A stretch of DNA of 64,000 bases from Rossellomorea aquimaris (lineage in GTDB: Bacteria > Bacillota > Bacilli > Bacillales > Bacillaceae_B): assembly GCF_020172085.1 (NCBI RefSeq), contig NZ_JAIVAT010000009.1, positions 1-64,000 on the forward strand, in the 5' to 3' direction. Under the pieces are notes generated by a model. It searched no databases, had not been told where the DNA came from, and saw only the letters and a program-made list of their open reading frames with translations. Of this stretch, positions 53,728 through 62,249 are shown piece by piece. Within the stretch, counting starts at the first letter, position 1, and every line of letters begins with the position of its first letter. Both the position numbers and the translations under genes were made by a program.

Positions 53728-54075
53728 GTGAATCAACCAAATCAGCAAAAAATTCAGAATCCACAATCTCAAGTGCCGGAAACTCCACAAATGAATGACC
53801 GGGACTTTATTACGGATATTCTGTCACATGAAAAATATATGACAGCTTCCTATTGTACGGCTTTGAATGAAGCGAGTCATCAAGCCTTATATCAGGATCT
53901 CCTGACCATCTTTAATGAAACCCAAAATGCACAGCGTGAATTATACAATGAAATGTTCCGTAAGGGCTGGTACAAGCTTGAGGCTGCCGACAGTCAAAAA
54001 ATCCAGCAATCCTATCAGCAGCACCAGCAGTATTCCAGTCAATTCCCTTATGGGTATGGTGGACAGGTTCAATAA
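53728..54075 (+). CDS. CotF-like spore coat protein
   Basis: A 115-residue Gln/Asn-rich protein: polar N-terminus to about residue 22, then a CotF-type helical domain (NDRDFITDILSHEKYMTASY, LYQDLLTIFNETQNAQRELY) and a Gln/Tyr-rich tail. GTG 53728 is used, nine bases after AAAGGAG. Together with yusN it forms a coat-protein operon ending in a strong terminator. Confidence 0.85.
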   Translation: MNQPNQQKIQNPQSQVPETPQMNDRDFITDILSHEKYMTASYCTALNEASHQALYQDLLTIFNETQNAQRELYNEMFRKGWYKLEAADSQKIQQSYQQHQQYSSQFPYGYGGQVQ

Positions 54076-54081
54076 TTGTGG

Positions 54082-54107
54082 AGGCAGACTTTGGTCTGCC
54101 TTTTTTT
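54082..54107 (+). terminator. Terminator of the coat protein pair
   Basis: GGCAGAC (54083-54089) pairs with GTCTGCC (54094-54100), followed by seven T. Confidence 0.85.
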
Positions 54108-54159
54108 GATGGGATTAGAGTGTGTGGTGAGTATGAGCTTGCAGCTTCCATGAAGTTTT

Positions 54160-54226
54160 TTGCGTTTTGAAAATAAAAGTTGAGATTTGAAAATAAATAC
54201 AGCTAAATTGAAAATAAAAGCCCTGA
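54160..54226. repeat. Phased short-motif array 3 (TTGAAAATAAA core, three units)
   Basis: TTGAAAATAAA begins at 54167, 54187 and 54208, spacings of 20 and 21 bases. On the minus strand each unit reads TTTATTTTCAA. Located between the coat-protein terminator and yusU. Confidence 0.75.
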
Positions 54227-54325
54227 TGCCGATGCTTTCCACTTTGAAATTCATCATATATTAGTAATACGTTTCTAAACTCACTGAAAAGCTCCCTCCT
54301 CCTCCCCATATGAATCAAAATCCAA

Positions 54326-54356
54326 TAAAAAAAGCACCCTCTACTCATCAAAAGGG
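54326..54356 (-). terminator. Terminator of yusU
   Basis: AAGCACCCT pairs with AGGGTACTT (one G-U pair) around an 11-base loop; U run on the minus strand. Confidence 0.65.
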
Positions 54357-54375
54357 TACTTTTCAAACAAAACCA

Positions 54376-54630
54376 TTACTCTTCATTCTTCCTCCTGCTC
54401 ATTTCCGCGCGATGAGCTTCATTCAGCTCTTTGATCTCACCGACGATCCGTTTCATTTCATCTTTGCCTTCAGGATAGAGTGAATTCCAATGCTTCACGA
54501 GGGCGGGCATGTTTTTGGCGATGAATGAGTAAAGAGCGTATTGTGTCACCATTTCTTTCTTTTCGGGATCGGTCTCACCAACTAAGAGCTCTGTGTACTT
54601 TTCAATCAATGCATCGAATTGTTCCTTCAT
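54376..54630 (-). CDS. yusU: YusU family (DUF2573) protein
   Basis: An 84-residue helical charged protein (MKEQFDALIEKYTELLVGET..). It matches YusU of B. subtilis in size and position next to yusV. Function is unknown. Start choice: ATG 54630, eight bases after AAGGAGG; the longer frame upstream overlaps the FhuF-like gene and lacks a site. Last gene of the siderophore cluster on this strand. Confidence 0.8.
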   Translation of the reverse strand: MKEQFDALIEKYTELLVGETDPEKKEMVTQYALYSFIAKNMPALVKHWNSLYPEGKDEMKRIVGEIKELNEAHRAEMSRRKNEE

Positions 54631-54659
54631 TAGGATAGCCTCCTTGTGAATACAAAAAA

Positions 54660-55415
54660 TCAAGACTTTTTCACTAGACAGGTTTGCGGACATGTTTTAC
54701 AACGGTACTGTTCCCCGTTCTCCAATTTATAGGAGAAGCAACATGTTTTCCGGACACGAACCTTCTCCGTTACACCCTCTACATTTACTTTCCTACTATA
54801 ATAACTAGCCAGTGGATTGGTTTGGTACCTGCCGAACCATCCGCTGTTTTCATCTAAAAGAAGACGCTGAAATTGGTCGTCTCGCCAATTCCTCATTCCT
54901 TCATTTAGGAGGAAGTCGTCATTCTCGTATATCCAGAATACATATACGGCGATGTTCTCCCATAGAATCAAGTTTGAAAGCTTCGTCGCTTTTTTTAATG
55001 ACTGTATCACTTGATCAAGGTGGTCCCCGAAGACGGATCGAATGAACTCATCCTTTTCCTCAAGAGATCTGAACTCGGTCACCGACGCATCCTTCAAGTG
55101 AAATTGAGGCATCCATAGCCCATTTTTATCACCATCGACCATGATCAGGTTTTCAGGTGTAAGATTCAATTTCTTATTCCAATACGTCATGGCCAGTAAT
55201 GCCATGGCCGATACAAAAGCATAGCGTTTCATAAATAAGGACGCTGCCACTTTAAGATCTTCGGTGCTAATCAAGGAGCGACGCCGAGACAGATACTCCC
55301 CCATCTCATCACTGTCAAGAAAACAATTTGCTTCCACTCCCTCTGTGGCAGGAGGAGACGTATGAACCCGGTATTTCCTCAAGACATCCCTTTGCTCCTC
55401 AGTCAGGGAGTTCAT
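54660..55415 (-). CDS. FhuF-like ferric-siderophore reductase
   Basis: A 251-residue protein. The C-terminal cysteine cluster KTCCFSYKL then YRCKTCPQTC (about residues 223-246) is the CC-x-CxxC pattern that binds a [2Fe-2S] centre in FhuF-type ferrisiderophore reductases. The preceding region resembles the IucA/IucC C-terminal (siderophore-recognising) domain. It should release iron from imported siderophore in the cytoplasm. Its start overlaps the yusV end by four bases. Confidence 0.83.
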   Translation of the reverse strand: MNSLTEEQRDVLRKYRVHTSPPATEGVEANCFLDSDEMGEYLSRRRSLISTEDLKVAASLFMKRYAFVSAMALLAMTYWNKKLNLTPENLIMVDGDKNGLWMPQFHLKDASVTEFRSLEEKDEFIRSVFGDHLDQVIQSLKKATKLSNLILWENIAVYVFWIYENDDFLLNEGMRNWRDDQFQRLLLDENSGWFGRYQTNPLASYYSRKVNVEGVTEKVRVRKTCCFSYKLENGEQYRCKTCPQTCLVKKS

Positions 55416-56230
55416 CCTGTTTCAACTGCGTCCTTCAGGATGCAACGCCCTTTCCCGAATGGGATACATAATGGCGTGCCGAATAATGGATCCCTTGATA
55501 CCTGGCAGTCCATATCGAATACATTCTTCACGAGTTCACAGCTGATTACCTCTTCAGGCTTCCCTTGGGCATAAATCTGCTTATCCCGGATTGCCACGAT
55601 ATTATGGGCATATCGGCAGGCGAGATTAAGGTCATGTAGAACCATGACGATGGTACGCTGTTCCTTCTCATTCAACTCGAACAGGAGGTCTAGGATCTCG
55701 ATCTGATGGGTCATATCAAGATATGTCGTAGGTTCATCCAAAAGAATAATGTCTGTATCCTGGGCAAGCGTCAGGGCAATCCACGCACGCTGACGCTGAC
55801 CGCCGGAAAGTTCATCCACTTTCCGATGCTGCAGTTCCTCCATCTTCGTCGCTTTCAGTGCATTCTGCACAATCTCTTCATCCTTCTGTGACCACTGCTT
55901 CAACCAGGTTTGGTGAGGATAGCGGCCCTGCTTGACAAGCTGAAGGACGGTCAGTCCTTCAGGAGCTGTCGGAGATTGAGGGAGAATGGCCATTTTACGA
56001 GCGACTTCTTTCGTTGATAAACGAGAAATTGCCTCCCCATCCAATAAAACCGATCCTTGTTTCGGTTTGAGCAAACGGGCGATGGAACGGAGAAGGGTCG
56101 ATTTACCGCAGCCGTTTCCACCGATAAAGACCGAAATCTCCCCTTGTGGAATGCTAATATTCAGTTCGTCAATAATCGTCCGTTCCCCGTAAGATAGAGT
56201 CAAATCCTTCGTTTGTAATGCGTCACTCAT
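55412..56230 (-). CDS. yusV: YusV, siderophore ABC transporter ATPase
   Basis: A 272-residue FecE/FhuC-type ATPase. Walker A GGNGCGKST (about residues 36-44), signature LSGGQRQRAWIALTLA (about 141-156), Walker B IILLDEPTTYLD (about 162-173), switch LHDLNLA. It energises the two permeases encoded just upstream. In B. subtilis YusV serves several siderophore importers. A C-terminal extension after residue 240 contains three cysteines or acidic residues of unknown role. Confidence 0.93.
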   Translation of the reverse strand: MSDALQTKDLTLSYGERTIIDELNISIPQGEISVFIGGNGCGKSTLLRSIARLLKPKQGSVLLDGEAISRLSTKEVARKMAILPQSPTAPEGLTVLQLVKQGRYPHQTWLKQWSQKDEEIVQNALKATKMEELQHRKVDELSGGQRQRAWIALTLAQDTDIILLDEPTTYLDMTHQIEILDLLFELNEKEQRTIVMVLHDLNLACRYAHNIVAIRDKQIYAQGKPEEVISCELVKNVFDMDCQVSRDPLFGTPLCIPFGKGRCILKDAVETG

Positions 56231-56245
56231 CTATGGCCAACTCCT

Positions 56246-57301
56246 TTAAGAATTTCTTGTTTTAAATAACAGATAGATAAAATACGGTGCCCCGATCGCT
56301 GCCGTAAAGACACCGGCCGGGACTTCCAGTGGCAGGAACAAAGTTCTCCCGATCAGGTCCGCAACCATGACGAGAATCCCGCCGATCAAGGCTGCGGTCG
56401 GAAGCAATGCCCCGAATGAAGACCCGACCATCCGTCGTGCCATATGGGGAGCCATCAGTCCTACAAACCCGATCCCCCCTGCAAAGGCAACCGCTCCACC
56501 AACGAAAGCCGTTGACATGAGGAGGAGGAAGAAGCGCTGAAGCTGGACATTCCCTCCGACACTTGTTGCAATTTCTTCGCCTAGTTCCTGTATATTCAAC
56601 TGACGGGTGATAAAGAAGCTTAACAGGATAAAGACCAAGCTCCACGGAAGTAAGATCCATACATCCTGCCAATCCGAGCCGTTCACGGTACCGGTGATCC
56701 AGATATTTGCCTGACTCGCCCGGTAAATCGGTCCGAGGATCATAAGCAATGTAGTCAAGGCTTGGGTTAAAGCTGATATCCCGATCCCGATCAACACGAG
56801 CCTGACGGGAGATACCCCCCTTCTCCAAGCTAAAAAGTATACGAGAAAGGCAATGACTGTCGCACCGATAAAGGCAGCGACAGGCAGCCATTTCACACTG
56901 ACCATCAATGTATTGTCGTCGTTACTGAAGAGGGTCAGAAAGGCGACGACTGCAGCTCCTGCCCCCCCGGTGATCCCTATGATATCAGGTGAAGCAAGAG
57001 GGTTTCGGATCATTCCCTGAAGAATCCCCCCTGCAACCGCCAGTGCCATTCCTGCAAGGAGTGCAATGATGATCCGTGGAAGACGGAATGACGTCACCAC
57101 GAGATGTTCCAAGCTTGTCCCACCTCCAAAGAAGACACTTACCACCTTCCATGGAGCGATTTTCATATCCCCTATCCCTGTACTTATAATAAGAACAACC
57201 AATGTAATCAAGCCGAGGATGATCACTTTCTTAAGGGCAGATAGATCCACGAGCATGGATACCCGGTCTTTAAGCCAACGTTTACCTATAAATCGATTCA
57301 T
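56246..57301 (-). CDS. FecCD-family siderophore permease (second subunit)
   Basis: A 351-residue permease with about nine to ten membrane helices. LPRIIIALLAGMALAVAGGI (about residues 74-93), NPLASPDIIGITGGAGAA and the EAA-like GGIGFVGLMAPHMARRMVG (about 275-293) mark the FecCD family. It pairs with the permease encoded three bases upstream to form the channel. ATG 57301 lies downstream of AAGGGG. Confidence 0.92.
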   Translation of the reverse strand: MNRFIGKRWLKDRVSMLVDLSALKKVIILGLITLVVLIISTGIGDMKIAPWKVVSVFFGGGTSLEHLVVTSFRLPRIIIALLAGMALAVAGGILQGMIRNPLASPDIIGITGGAGAAVVAFLTLFSNDDNTLMVSVKWLPVAAFIGATVIAFLVYFLAWRRGVSPVRLVLIGIGISALTQALTTLLMILGPIYRASQANIWITGTVNGSDWQDVWILLPWSLVFILLSFFITRQLNIQELGEEIATSVGGNVQLQRFFLLLMSTAFVGGAVAFAGGIGFVGLMAPHMARRMVGSSFGALLPTAALIGGILVMVADLIGRTLFLPLEVPAGVFTAAIGAPYFIYLLFKTRNS

Positions 57302-57304
57302 CTG

Positions 57305-58291
57305 CTAAAACCCCTTCCTTGCCACATACACGAAGAACGGTGCGCCGATGATGGCAGTCATGACACCAACGGGCACCTCCTGGGGCATGATGACGTAACG
57401 GGCTCCAACGTCAGCGGCCAATAGCAACACCGCACCAAGAAGTCCCGAGAAGGGGATGAGCCAACGATGATCCACCCCGATGATTTTCCTGGCTAGATGG
57501 GGAATGACAATCCCAATAAACCCGATGGGACCGGCAACGGCGACAGAACCGCCTGCCAGCAGGACGACGACCGCCAATGCAAGGAATTTAATCAAGGTCG
57601 TTTTCAGGCCGAGCCCTTTTGCCACATCTTCCCCCATGGCCAAGATGTTCATCTTGCCTGCAATCAGCAGAGCAAGAATCCAGCCTGCGACGATATAAGG
57701 AAAGACTCCATTCAATATTTCCAGACTTCTACCCTGAACAGACCCTGCCAGCCAGAATAATACCTGCTCAAGCGCTGCCTCATTCAGTACCAGCAATCCT
57801 TGTGTAAAGGAAGAAAACATCGCCGTTATGGCCGCTCCTGCCAGCGTCAACTTCATTGGTGTCAGGCCTTTATCTCCCGCGGAACTAACGATGAAAACCC
57901 CGACAGCTGCAATAGCTGCTCCAAGAAAGGCGAGCCACGTAAAGGACTGAAGATTGGTTACTCCAAAGAGTGTGACCGCCACGACCACCATAAAGGCCCC
58001 TCCGGCATTGATGCCGAATATCCCTGGAGAAGCGAGGGGATTCTTTGTCAGTGTTTGCATCAGGACTCCTGAAATCGCAAGGGATGCCCCCACTGTCGCG
58101 GCAATCAAGGCCCTTGGTAACCGAATTGTCTGGAGAACGATATGCTCAGTCGATCCCGTTGGATGGGTAAAAGCCTCTACAGCTGTTTTCCATGACGTAT
58201 CGGTGTATCCGTATACAATACTGATGCCGATACACAGGATTAGGAAAAGGAATGTACCTATAAATAGTAAGAGTTGTTTTTGAATTTTCAT
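57305..58291 (-). CDS. FecCD-family siderophore permease (first subunit)
   Basis: A 328-residue permease of about nine to ten helices: LPRALIAATVGASLAISGVL (about residues 59-78), NPLASPGIFGINAGGA and GPIGFIGIVIPHLARKIIG (about 250-268), where the ATPase docks. First gene of the minus-strand transport operon, behind a Fur box at 58392-58406. Confidence 0.93.
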   Translation of the reverse strand: MKIQKQLLLFIGTFLFLILCIGISIVYGYTDTSWKTAVEAFTHPTGSTEHIVLQTIRLPRALIAATVGASLAISGVLMQTLTKNPLASPGIFGINAGGAFMVVVAVTLFGVTNLQSFTWLAFLGAAIAAVGVFIVSSAGDKGLTPMKLTLAGAAITAMFSSFTQGLLVLNEAALEQVLFWLAGSVQGRSLEILNGVFPYIVAGWILALLIAGKMNILAMGEDVAKGLGLKTTLIKFLALAVVVLLAGGSVAVAGPIGFIGIVIPHLARKIIGVDHRWLIPFSGLLGAVLLLAADVGARYVIMPQEVPVGVMTAIIGAPFFVYVARKGF

Positions 58292-58391
58292 TATGTGCTA
58301 ACCTTTCTATTCCTAGTGACTACATAAGGAATATCACGCTCAGTTCTTCTCTTACCATTTTAAAGAAGATTAATAGTAGCGTCAATGATTT

Positions 58392-58406
58392 TGAAAATCA
58401 TTATCA
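58392..58406. promoter_or_regulatory. Fur box, permease side
   Basis: TGAAAATCATTATCA, 14 of 15 matches to the Bacillus Fur consensus TGATAATNATTATCA. It stands about 100 bases upstream of the permease operon start. Confidence 0.85.
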
Positions 58407-58414
58407 ATTAGGTA

Positions 58415-58443
58415 TTGACAATGAAAACCTTCTCAACTACTAT
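58415..58443 (+). promoter_or_regulatory. Promoter of the siderophore-binding protein gene
   Basis: TTGACA (58415-58420) and TACTAT (58438-58443) are 17 bases apart; an overlapping TATAAT at 58441-58446 would give a spacer of 20. The Fur box follows directly. Confidence 0.6.
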
Positions 58444-58455
58444 AATGAGTGTAAA

Positions 58456-58470
58456 TGATAATCATTATCA
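58456..58470. promoter_or_regulatory. Fur box, binding-protein side
   Basis: TGATAATCATTATCA, a perfect match to the Bacillus Fur consensus, just downstream of the promoter. It should block transcription when iron is sufficient. Confidence 0.95.
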
Positions 58471-58500
58471 TTGATAAAATCATATCAGGAGGATTTACAT

Positions 58501-59457
58501 ATGAAAATAAGAAGTTTACTATCTTTCCTGCTCATCTCTACCCTTCTATTTCTTGCGGCTTGCGGGAATAAAGAAGAAACAGAGCCAGCAGAAAATGATA
58601 AAAAAGAAGAATCATATACAGTTGAACATGCAATGGGTACGACAGAAATCAAAGGTACACCTAAGAAAGTCGTCATCCTTACAAATGAAGGTACAGAAGC
58701 CCTTCTCTCAATGGGCGTCACACCGGTCGGTGCCGTTCAATCTTGGACAGGTGATCCTTGGTACGATCATATCGCCGACGACATGAAAGATGTTGAGGTA
58801 GTCGGAACAGAGAGCGAACTAAACATGGAAGCCATCGCGAAGCTTCAGCCCGACCTGATCATCGGGAACAAAATGCGTCAGGAAGAACAATACAATCAGC
58901 TGAAGGAGATCGCTCCTACGGTAATGGCTGAAACTCTTCGTGGAGACTGGAAAGAAAACTTCGAATTGTATGCGAAAGCATTAAATAAAGAAGAAAAAGG
59001 GAAAGAAGTACTCGGTGAATATGATCAGCGTATCGAAGACATTAAAGGAAAGCTTGGAGATAAACTGAATCAACAAGTTTCCATGGTCCGTTTCCTGGCA
59101 GGCGATGTTCGTATTTACCATAAAGATTCGTTCTCAGGTGTCATTCTGGATCAATTAGGATTTGCCCGTCCTGAAGGTCAAGATGTAGACGACTTCGCTG
59201 AAAAGGGTGTAACGAAAGAGCGCATCCCTGCAATGGATGGAGATGTCTTATTCTACTTCACCTATGAAACAGGCGATGGTGAAGCGAATAAACTGGCGGA
59301 CGAGTGGATCAACGACCCTCTATTCCAAAACCTTGAAGTAGCGAAACAAGACCGCGTCATTGAGGTGGACGATGCCATCTGGAATACAGCAGGCGGTGTC
59401 ATCGCAGCGAATCAAATGCTGGATGATATTGAGAAGTATTTCTTAGATCAGGAATAA
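58501..59457 (+). CDS. Iron-siderophore-binding lipoprotein
   Basis: A 318-residue class III (FhuD/YfiY-type) solute-binding lipoprotein. The lipobox is FLAAC (cysteine near residue 21). VVILTNEGTEALLSMGVTPV is the start of the first lobe; two lobes joined by a long helix follow. It captures ferric siderophore for the FecCD permeases and YusV encoded divergently. Start ATG 58501 follows GGAGG. Fur-regulated by the perfect box upstream. Confidence 0.93.
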   Translation: MKIRSLLSFLLISTLLFLAACGNKEETEPAENDKKEESYTVEHAMGTTEIKGTPKKVVILTNEGTEALLSMGVTPVGAVQSWTGDPWYDHIADDMKDVEVVGTESELNMEAIAKLQPDLIIGNKMRQEEQYNQLKEIAPTVMAETLRGDWKENFELYAKALNKEEKGKEVLGEYDQRIEDIKGKLGDKLNQQVSMVRFLAGDVRIYHKDSFSGVILDQLGFARPEGQDVDDFAEKGVTKERIPAMDGDVLFYFTYETGDGEANKLADEWINDPLFQNLEVAKQDRVIEVDDAIWNTAGGVIAANQMLDDIEKYFLDQE

Positions 59458-59462
59458 ACATA

Positions 59463-59502
59463 GGAAAGCTGGAAAGGGATTACCCTTCCAGCTTTTTTTT
59501 CT
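59463..59502 (+). terminator. Terminator of the siderophore-binding protein gene
   Basis: AAAGCTGGAAAGGG pairs with CCCTTCCAGCTTT (one bulge), followed by a T run. Confidence 0.85.
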
Positions 59503-59636
59503 TTCACAGCCTCGGCACACGACTCCACATTCGCATCCATCTCCAATTATTTTCCTCATCCTCCTCCTTTTTTCATATTTCTCCTTTTTTCGGAAACACT
59601 ACAGGATAGACCATACATCGGACATGAGGGATTAGT

Positions 59637-61142
59637 ATGTTTCCATTCTTTAAAAACAAGAAGAACAACGATCAGAGTAAGAAAAAACAATCATATGAGA
59701 GTCTGAGAAAGGAAGCGAAAAAATCCGCTGACTACAAACAGGCCTTTTACCAAAACCCCCACACCGGGGTCAAGTTCAGCCTGCACTTTGTCACGACGCT
59801 GATAGATGGAAAAATCCTGCAGGAGGACGTCCTCCCCTCATTACTATCCAAGGAATTTCATTCCCTGGATGATTTAAAAACGTTGGTTCCGGTATTGGAT
59901 ATTCAACTTTCTACAGATGAAACACTAATCGAACAGAAGCTCTATAACGGTTATACTCTCTTAACAATGGATGCTTCCAATCGAAAATTCGCTTTCATCG
60001 CAACGAAAAATGAAATGGGGCGGAAAGTTTCCCAACCGGAAGTAGAGTTCAGCGTCGTCGGACCTAAAGAGGCTTTCGTCGAATCACTCAGCGATAACTT
60101 AAACTTGCTTAGAAAAAGGCTCCCCATCAAGGAAATGCTGGTGGAGGAGTTCAACCTAGGAAAGCTTACCCACACCCGTGTCGTACTGCTTTATATAGAT
60201 GGATTGGCAGATGAAGCCAACGTCAATACAGTGCGGCAGCGGTTAAGGGATGTGGACTTCGATCAAATCATGGACAGTTCCTTTATTGAACAGTTGATTG
60301 CCGATAATAGCAAATCCCCCTTCCCTCAGCTATTGGACTCTGAACGACCTGACCGGGTCGCTTCTGTATTAGTGGAAGGGAAAATTGCCATCTTAGTGGA
60401 CGGTTCTCCCCATGCGTTGATAGGGCCAACCACTCTTGTAGAATTTTTTAACGCATATGAGGATTATTTCTTGAATTTCTTCATTTCCTCATTCCTGCGT
60501 CTCGTTCGTGTATTTGCCGTGGCCTTTTCCATTTTGATTACACCGATCTATGTGGCGGCACTGACGTATCATTATGAACTTATTCCAAAGGACCTAATGG
60601 CAACCCTCATTACATCGAGACAGGAAATTCCCCTTCCTCCGATCCTTGAGGCGTTGTTTCTTGAATTGACGATCGAACTGCTGCGGGAAGCAGGGGCGCG
60701 ACTGCCGACCAAGGTCGGCCAGACGATCGGTATCGTTGGGGGTATCGTAATCGGGACGGCATCCGTTGAAGCGGGGATCACGAGTAATGTACTGCTCATA
60801 TTGGTGGCACTTGCTGCCCTGGCTTCCTTCACTACACCCGTTTATCGCATGAGTAATACCATTCGTCTACTGCGTTTTCCCTTCCTCTTATTCGCACAAC
60901 TTTGGGGATTGTTGGGGATCGTTTTCTGTTTCTGCCTTCTTATGGGACATCTCTTACAGTTATCGTCTTTAGGCAGACCTTTTTTAGAGCCTCTATACCC
61001 GCCCAGGGTAAAGGACCTTAAAGATGCACTCATTCGACTTCCTTTCAGCAAACAAAGAGGGCGTCCGGAGTATTTACGGACAAAGAAGCCATTTAGATTC
61101 CGCCAGGCAGAAGGGAAGAAAAAGCTTGATATTGATGAATAA
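59637..61142 (+). CDS. GerA-type spore germination protein, A subunit
   Basis: A 501-residue germinant-receptor A subunit. The hydrophilic N-terminal domain of about 290 residues ends in the AILVDGSPHALIGPTTLVEFF block. About four to five membrane helices follow (ITPIYVAALTYHYELIP, GQTIGIVGGIVIGTASVEAG), then a basic C-terminal tail. A subunits form ion channels in the spore inner membrane. First gene of a three-gene receptor operon; position suits gerAA, but the paralogue cannot be fixed. Confidence 0.93.
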   Translation: MFPFFKNKKNNDQSKKKQSYESLRKEAKKSADYKQAFYQNPHTGVKFSLHFVTTLIDGKILQEDVLPSLLSKEFHSLDDLKTLVPVLDIQLSTDETLIEQKLYNGYTLLTMDASNRKFAFIATKNEMGRKVSQPEVEFSVVGPKEAFVESLSDNLNLLRKRLPIKEMLVEEFNLGKLTHTRVVLLYIDGLADEANVNTVRQRLRDVDFDQIMDSSFIEQLIADNSKSPFPQLLDSERPDRVASVLVEGKIAILVDGSPHALIGPTTLVEFFNAYEDYFLNFFISSFLRLVRVFAVAFSILITPIYVAALTYHYELIPKDLMATLITSRQEIPLPPILEALFLELTIELLREAGARLPTKVGQTIGIVGGIVIGTASVEAGITSNVLLILVALAALASFTTPVYRMSNTIRLLRFPFLLFAQLWGLLGIVFCFCLLMGHLLQLSSLGRPFLEPLYPPRVKDLKDALIRLPFSKQRGRPEYLRTKKPFRFRQAEGKKKLDIDE

Positions 61143-61160
61143 TGGTAGGAGGTGATCAAT

Positions 61161-62249
61161 GTGAAGCCGGTTCCGGATCGAAGAAAAATATCGCCGTTCC
61201 TTGTCTTCTTTCTCGTTCATTCCATCCAAGTAGGGGTGGGAGTTCTCGGATTCCAGCGTATCATTTCAGTAAATGCAGGGTATGATGGATGGATTTCTGT
61301 CATTCTGGCAGGGATATCCACTCACATTATTATGATCATGATGTACCTTATTTTAAATAAGGTGGATGGAGATCTTGTGTCTGCTCATACTCTTGTCTTT
61401 GGAAAATGGATCGGGAATGTATTCAATTTCTTTTTTGTCGTATATTTCAGTTTGCTCGTGATCACCATTTTGAGGACGTATATCGAGGTGTTGCAGGTGT
61501 GGATGTACCCAAGATTAAGTACGTTTTTCTTCTCCTTATTCTTTCTCATGCTTGTCTATTACATTGTGAACGGCGGTGTCCGAACAATTACCGGAACGGC
61601 TTTTTTCGGAATCATCCTTCCGAGTTATCTTATTTTAACTTTCGCTTTCACCTTTAGATATTCAGACTTTAGAAATGTGTTACCAGTCTTTGATCATACT
61701 GTAAAAGATTTATTGATTTCTACAAAGAACATGTCCCTGACTTATTTAGGTTATGAATCGATTCTGATCATTTACCCTTTTGTAAAAGACGCAAAAAAAT
61801 CTCAAAAGTACGCCCATTGGGGTTTGTTTTTCACAACCTTTCTCTACACTTTATTAGCTGTCATTTCATTTGCATTCTTTAGCCAGAAACAATTGGAAAA
61901 GACCGTCTGGGCTACCCTATCCATGTGGAAAATCGTCGAAATGCCATTTGTGGAACGATTTGAATATATCGGAATCGCCAATTGGTGCTTGATCATTCTA
62001 CCAAACGTGTGCATTGCCATCTGGTGTGCAAGCAGGATATTAAAACGAATGACACCGTTAAAACATAGGACTACGCTATTAATCATAAGCATCCTATGCC
62101 TATCTACTCTTACGTTTTTTGCAGATCGAAAACAAGTGAACTTCCTGAATAACATTTCAGGGCAAATTGGCTTTTATATAAACTATCTTTACATCCCTGT
62201 ACTCCTTTTACTTGTGATCATCATGATGAAAGTGAGGCGTAAACAATGA
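61161..62249 (+). CDS. GerB-type spore germination permease
   Basis: A 362-residue APC-superfamily-like membrane protein with about ten helices; the B subunit that senses small-molecule germinants such as amino acids. Start choice: GTG 61161, eight bases after AGGAGG, rather than GTG 61152 within that site. It overlaps the C-subunit gene by four bases (ATGA), so the two are translationally coupled. The germinant cannot be deduced. Confidence 0.9.
   Translation: MKPVPDRRKISPFLVFFLVHSIQVGVGVLGFQRIISVNAGYDGWISVILAGISTHIIMIMMYLILNKVDGDLVSAHTLVFGKWIGNVFNFFFVVYFSLLVITILRTYIEVLQVWMYPRLSTFFFSLFFLMLVYYIVNGGVRTITGTAFFGIILPSYLILTFAFTFRYSDFRNVLPVFDHTVKDLLISTKNMSLTYLGYESILIIYPFVKDAKKSQKYAHWGLFFTTFLYTLLAVISFAFFSQKQLEKTVWATLSMWKIVEMPFVERFEYIGIANWCLIILPNVCIAIWCASRILKRMTPLKHRTTLLIISILCLSTLTFFADRKQVNFLNNISGQIGFYINYLYIPVLLLLVIIMMKVRRKQ

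Noticed and set aside
56262..56891. A 209-codon frame on the minus strand within the siderophore permease gene.
   Set aside because: It overlaps a well-supported FecCD permease in another frame, lacks a binding site and has a non-protein-like Arg/Cys-rich composition.
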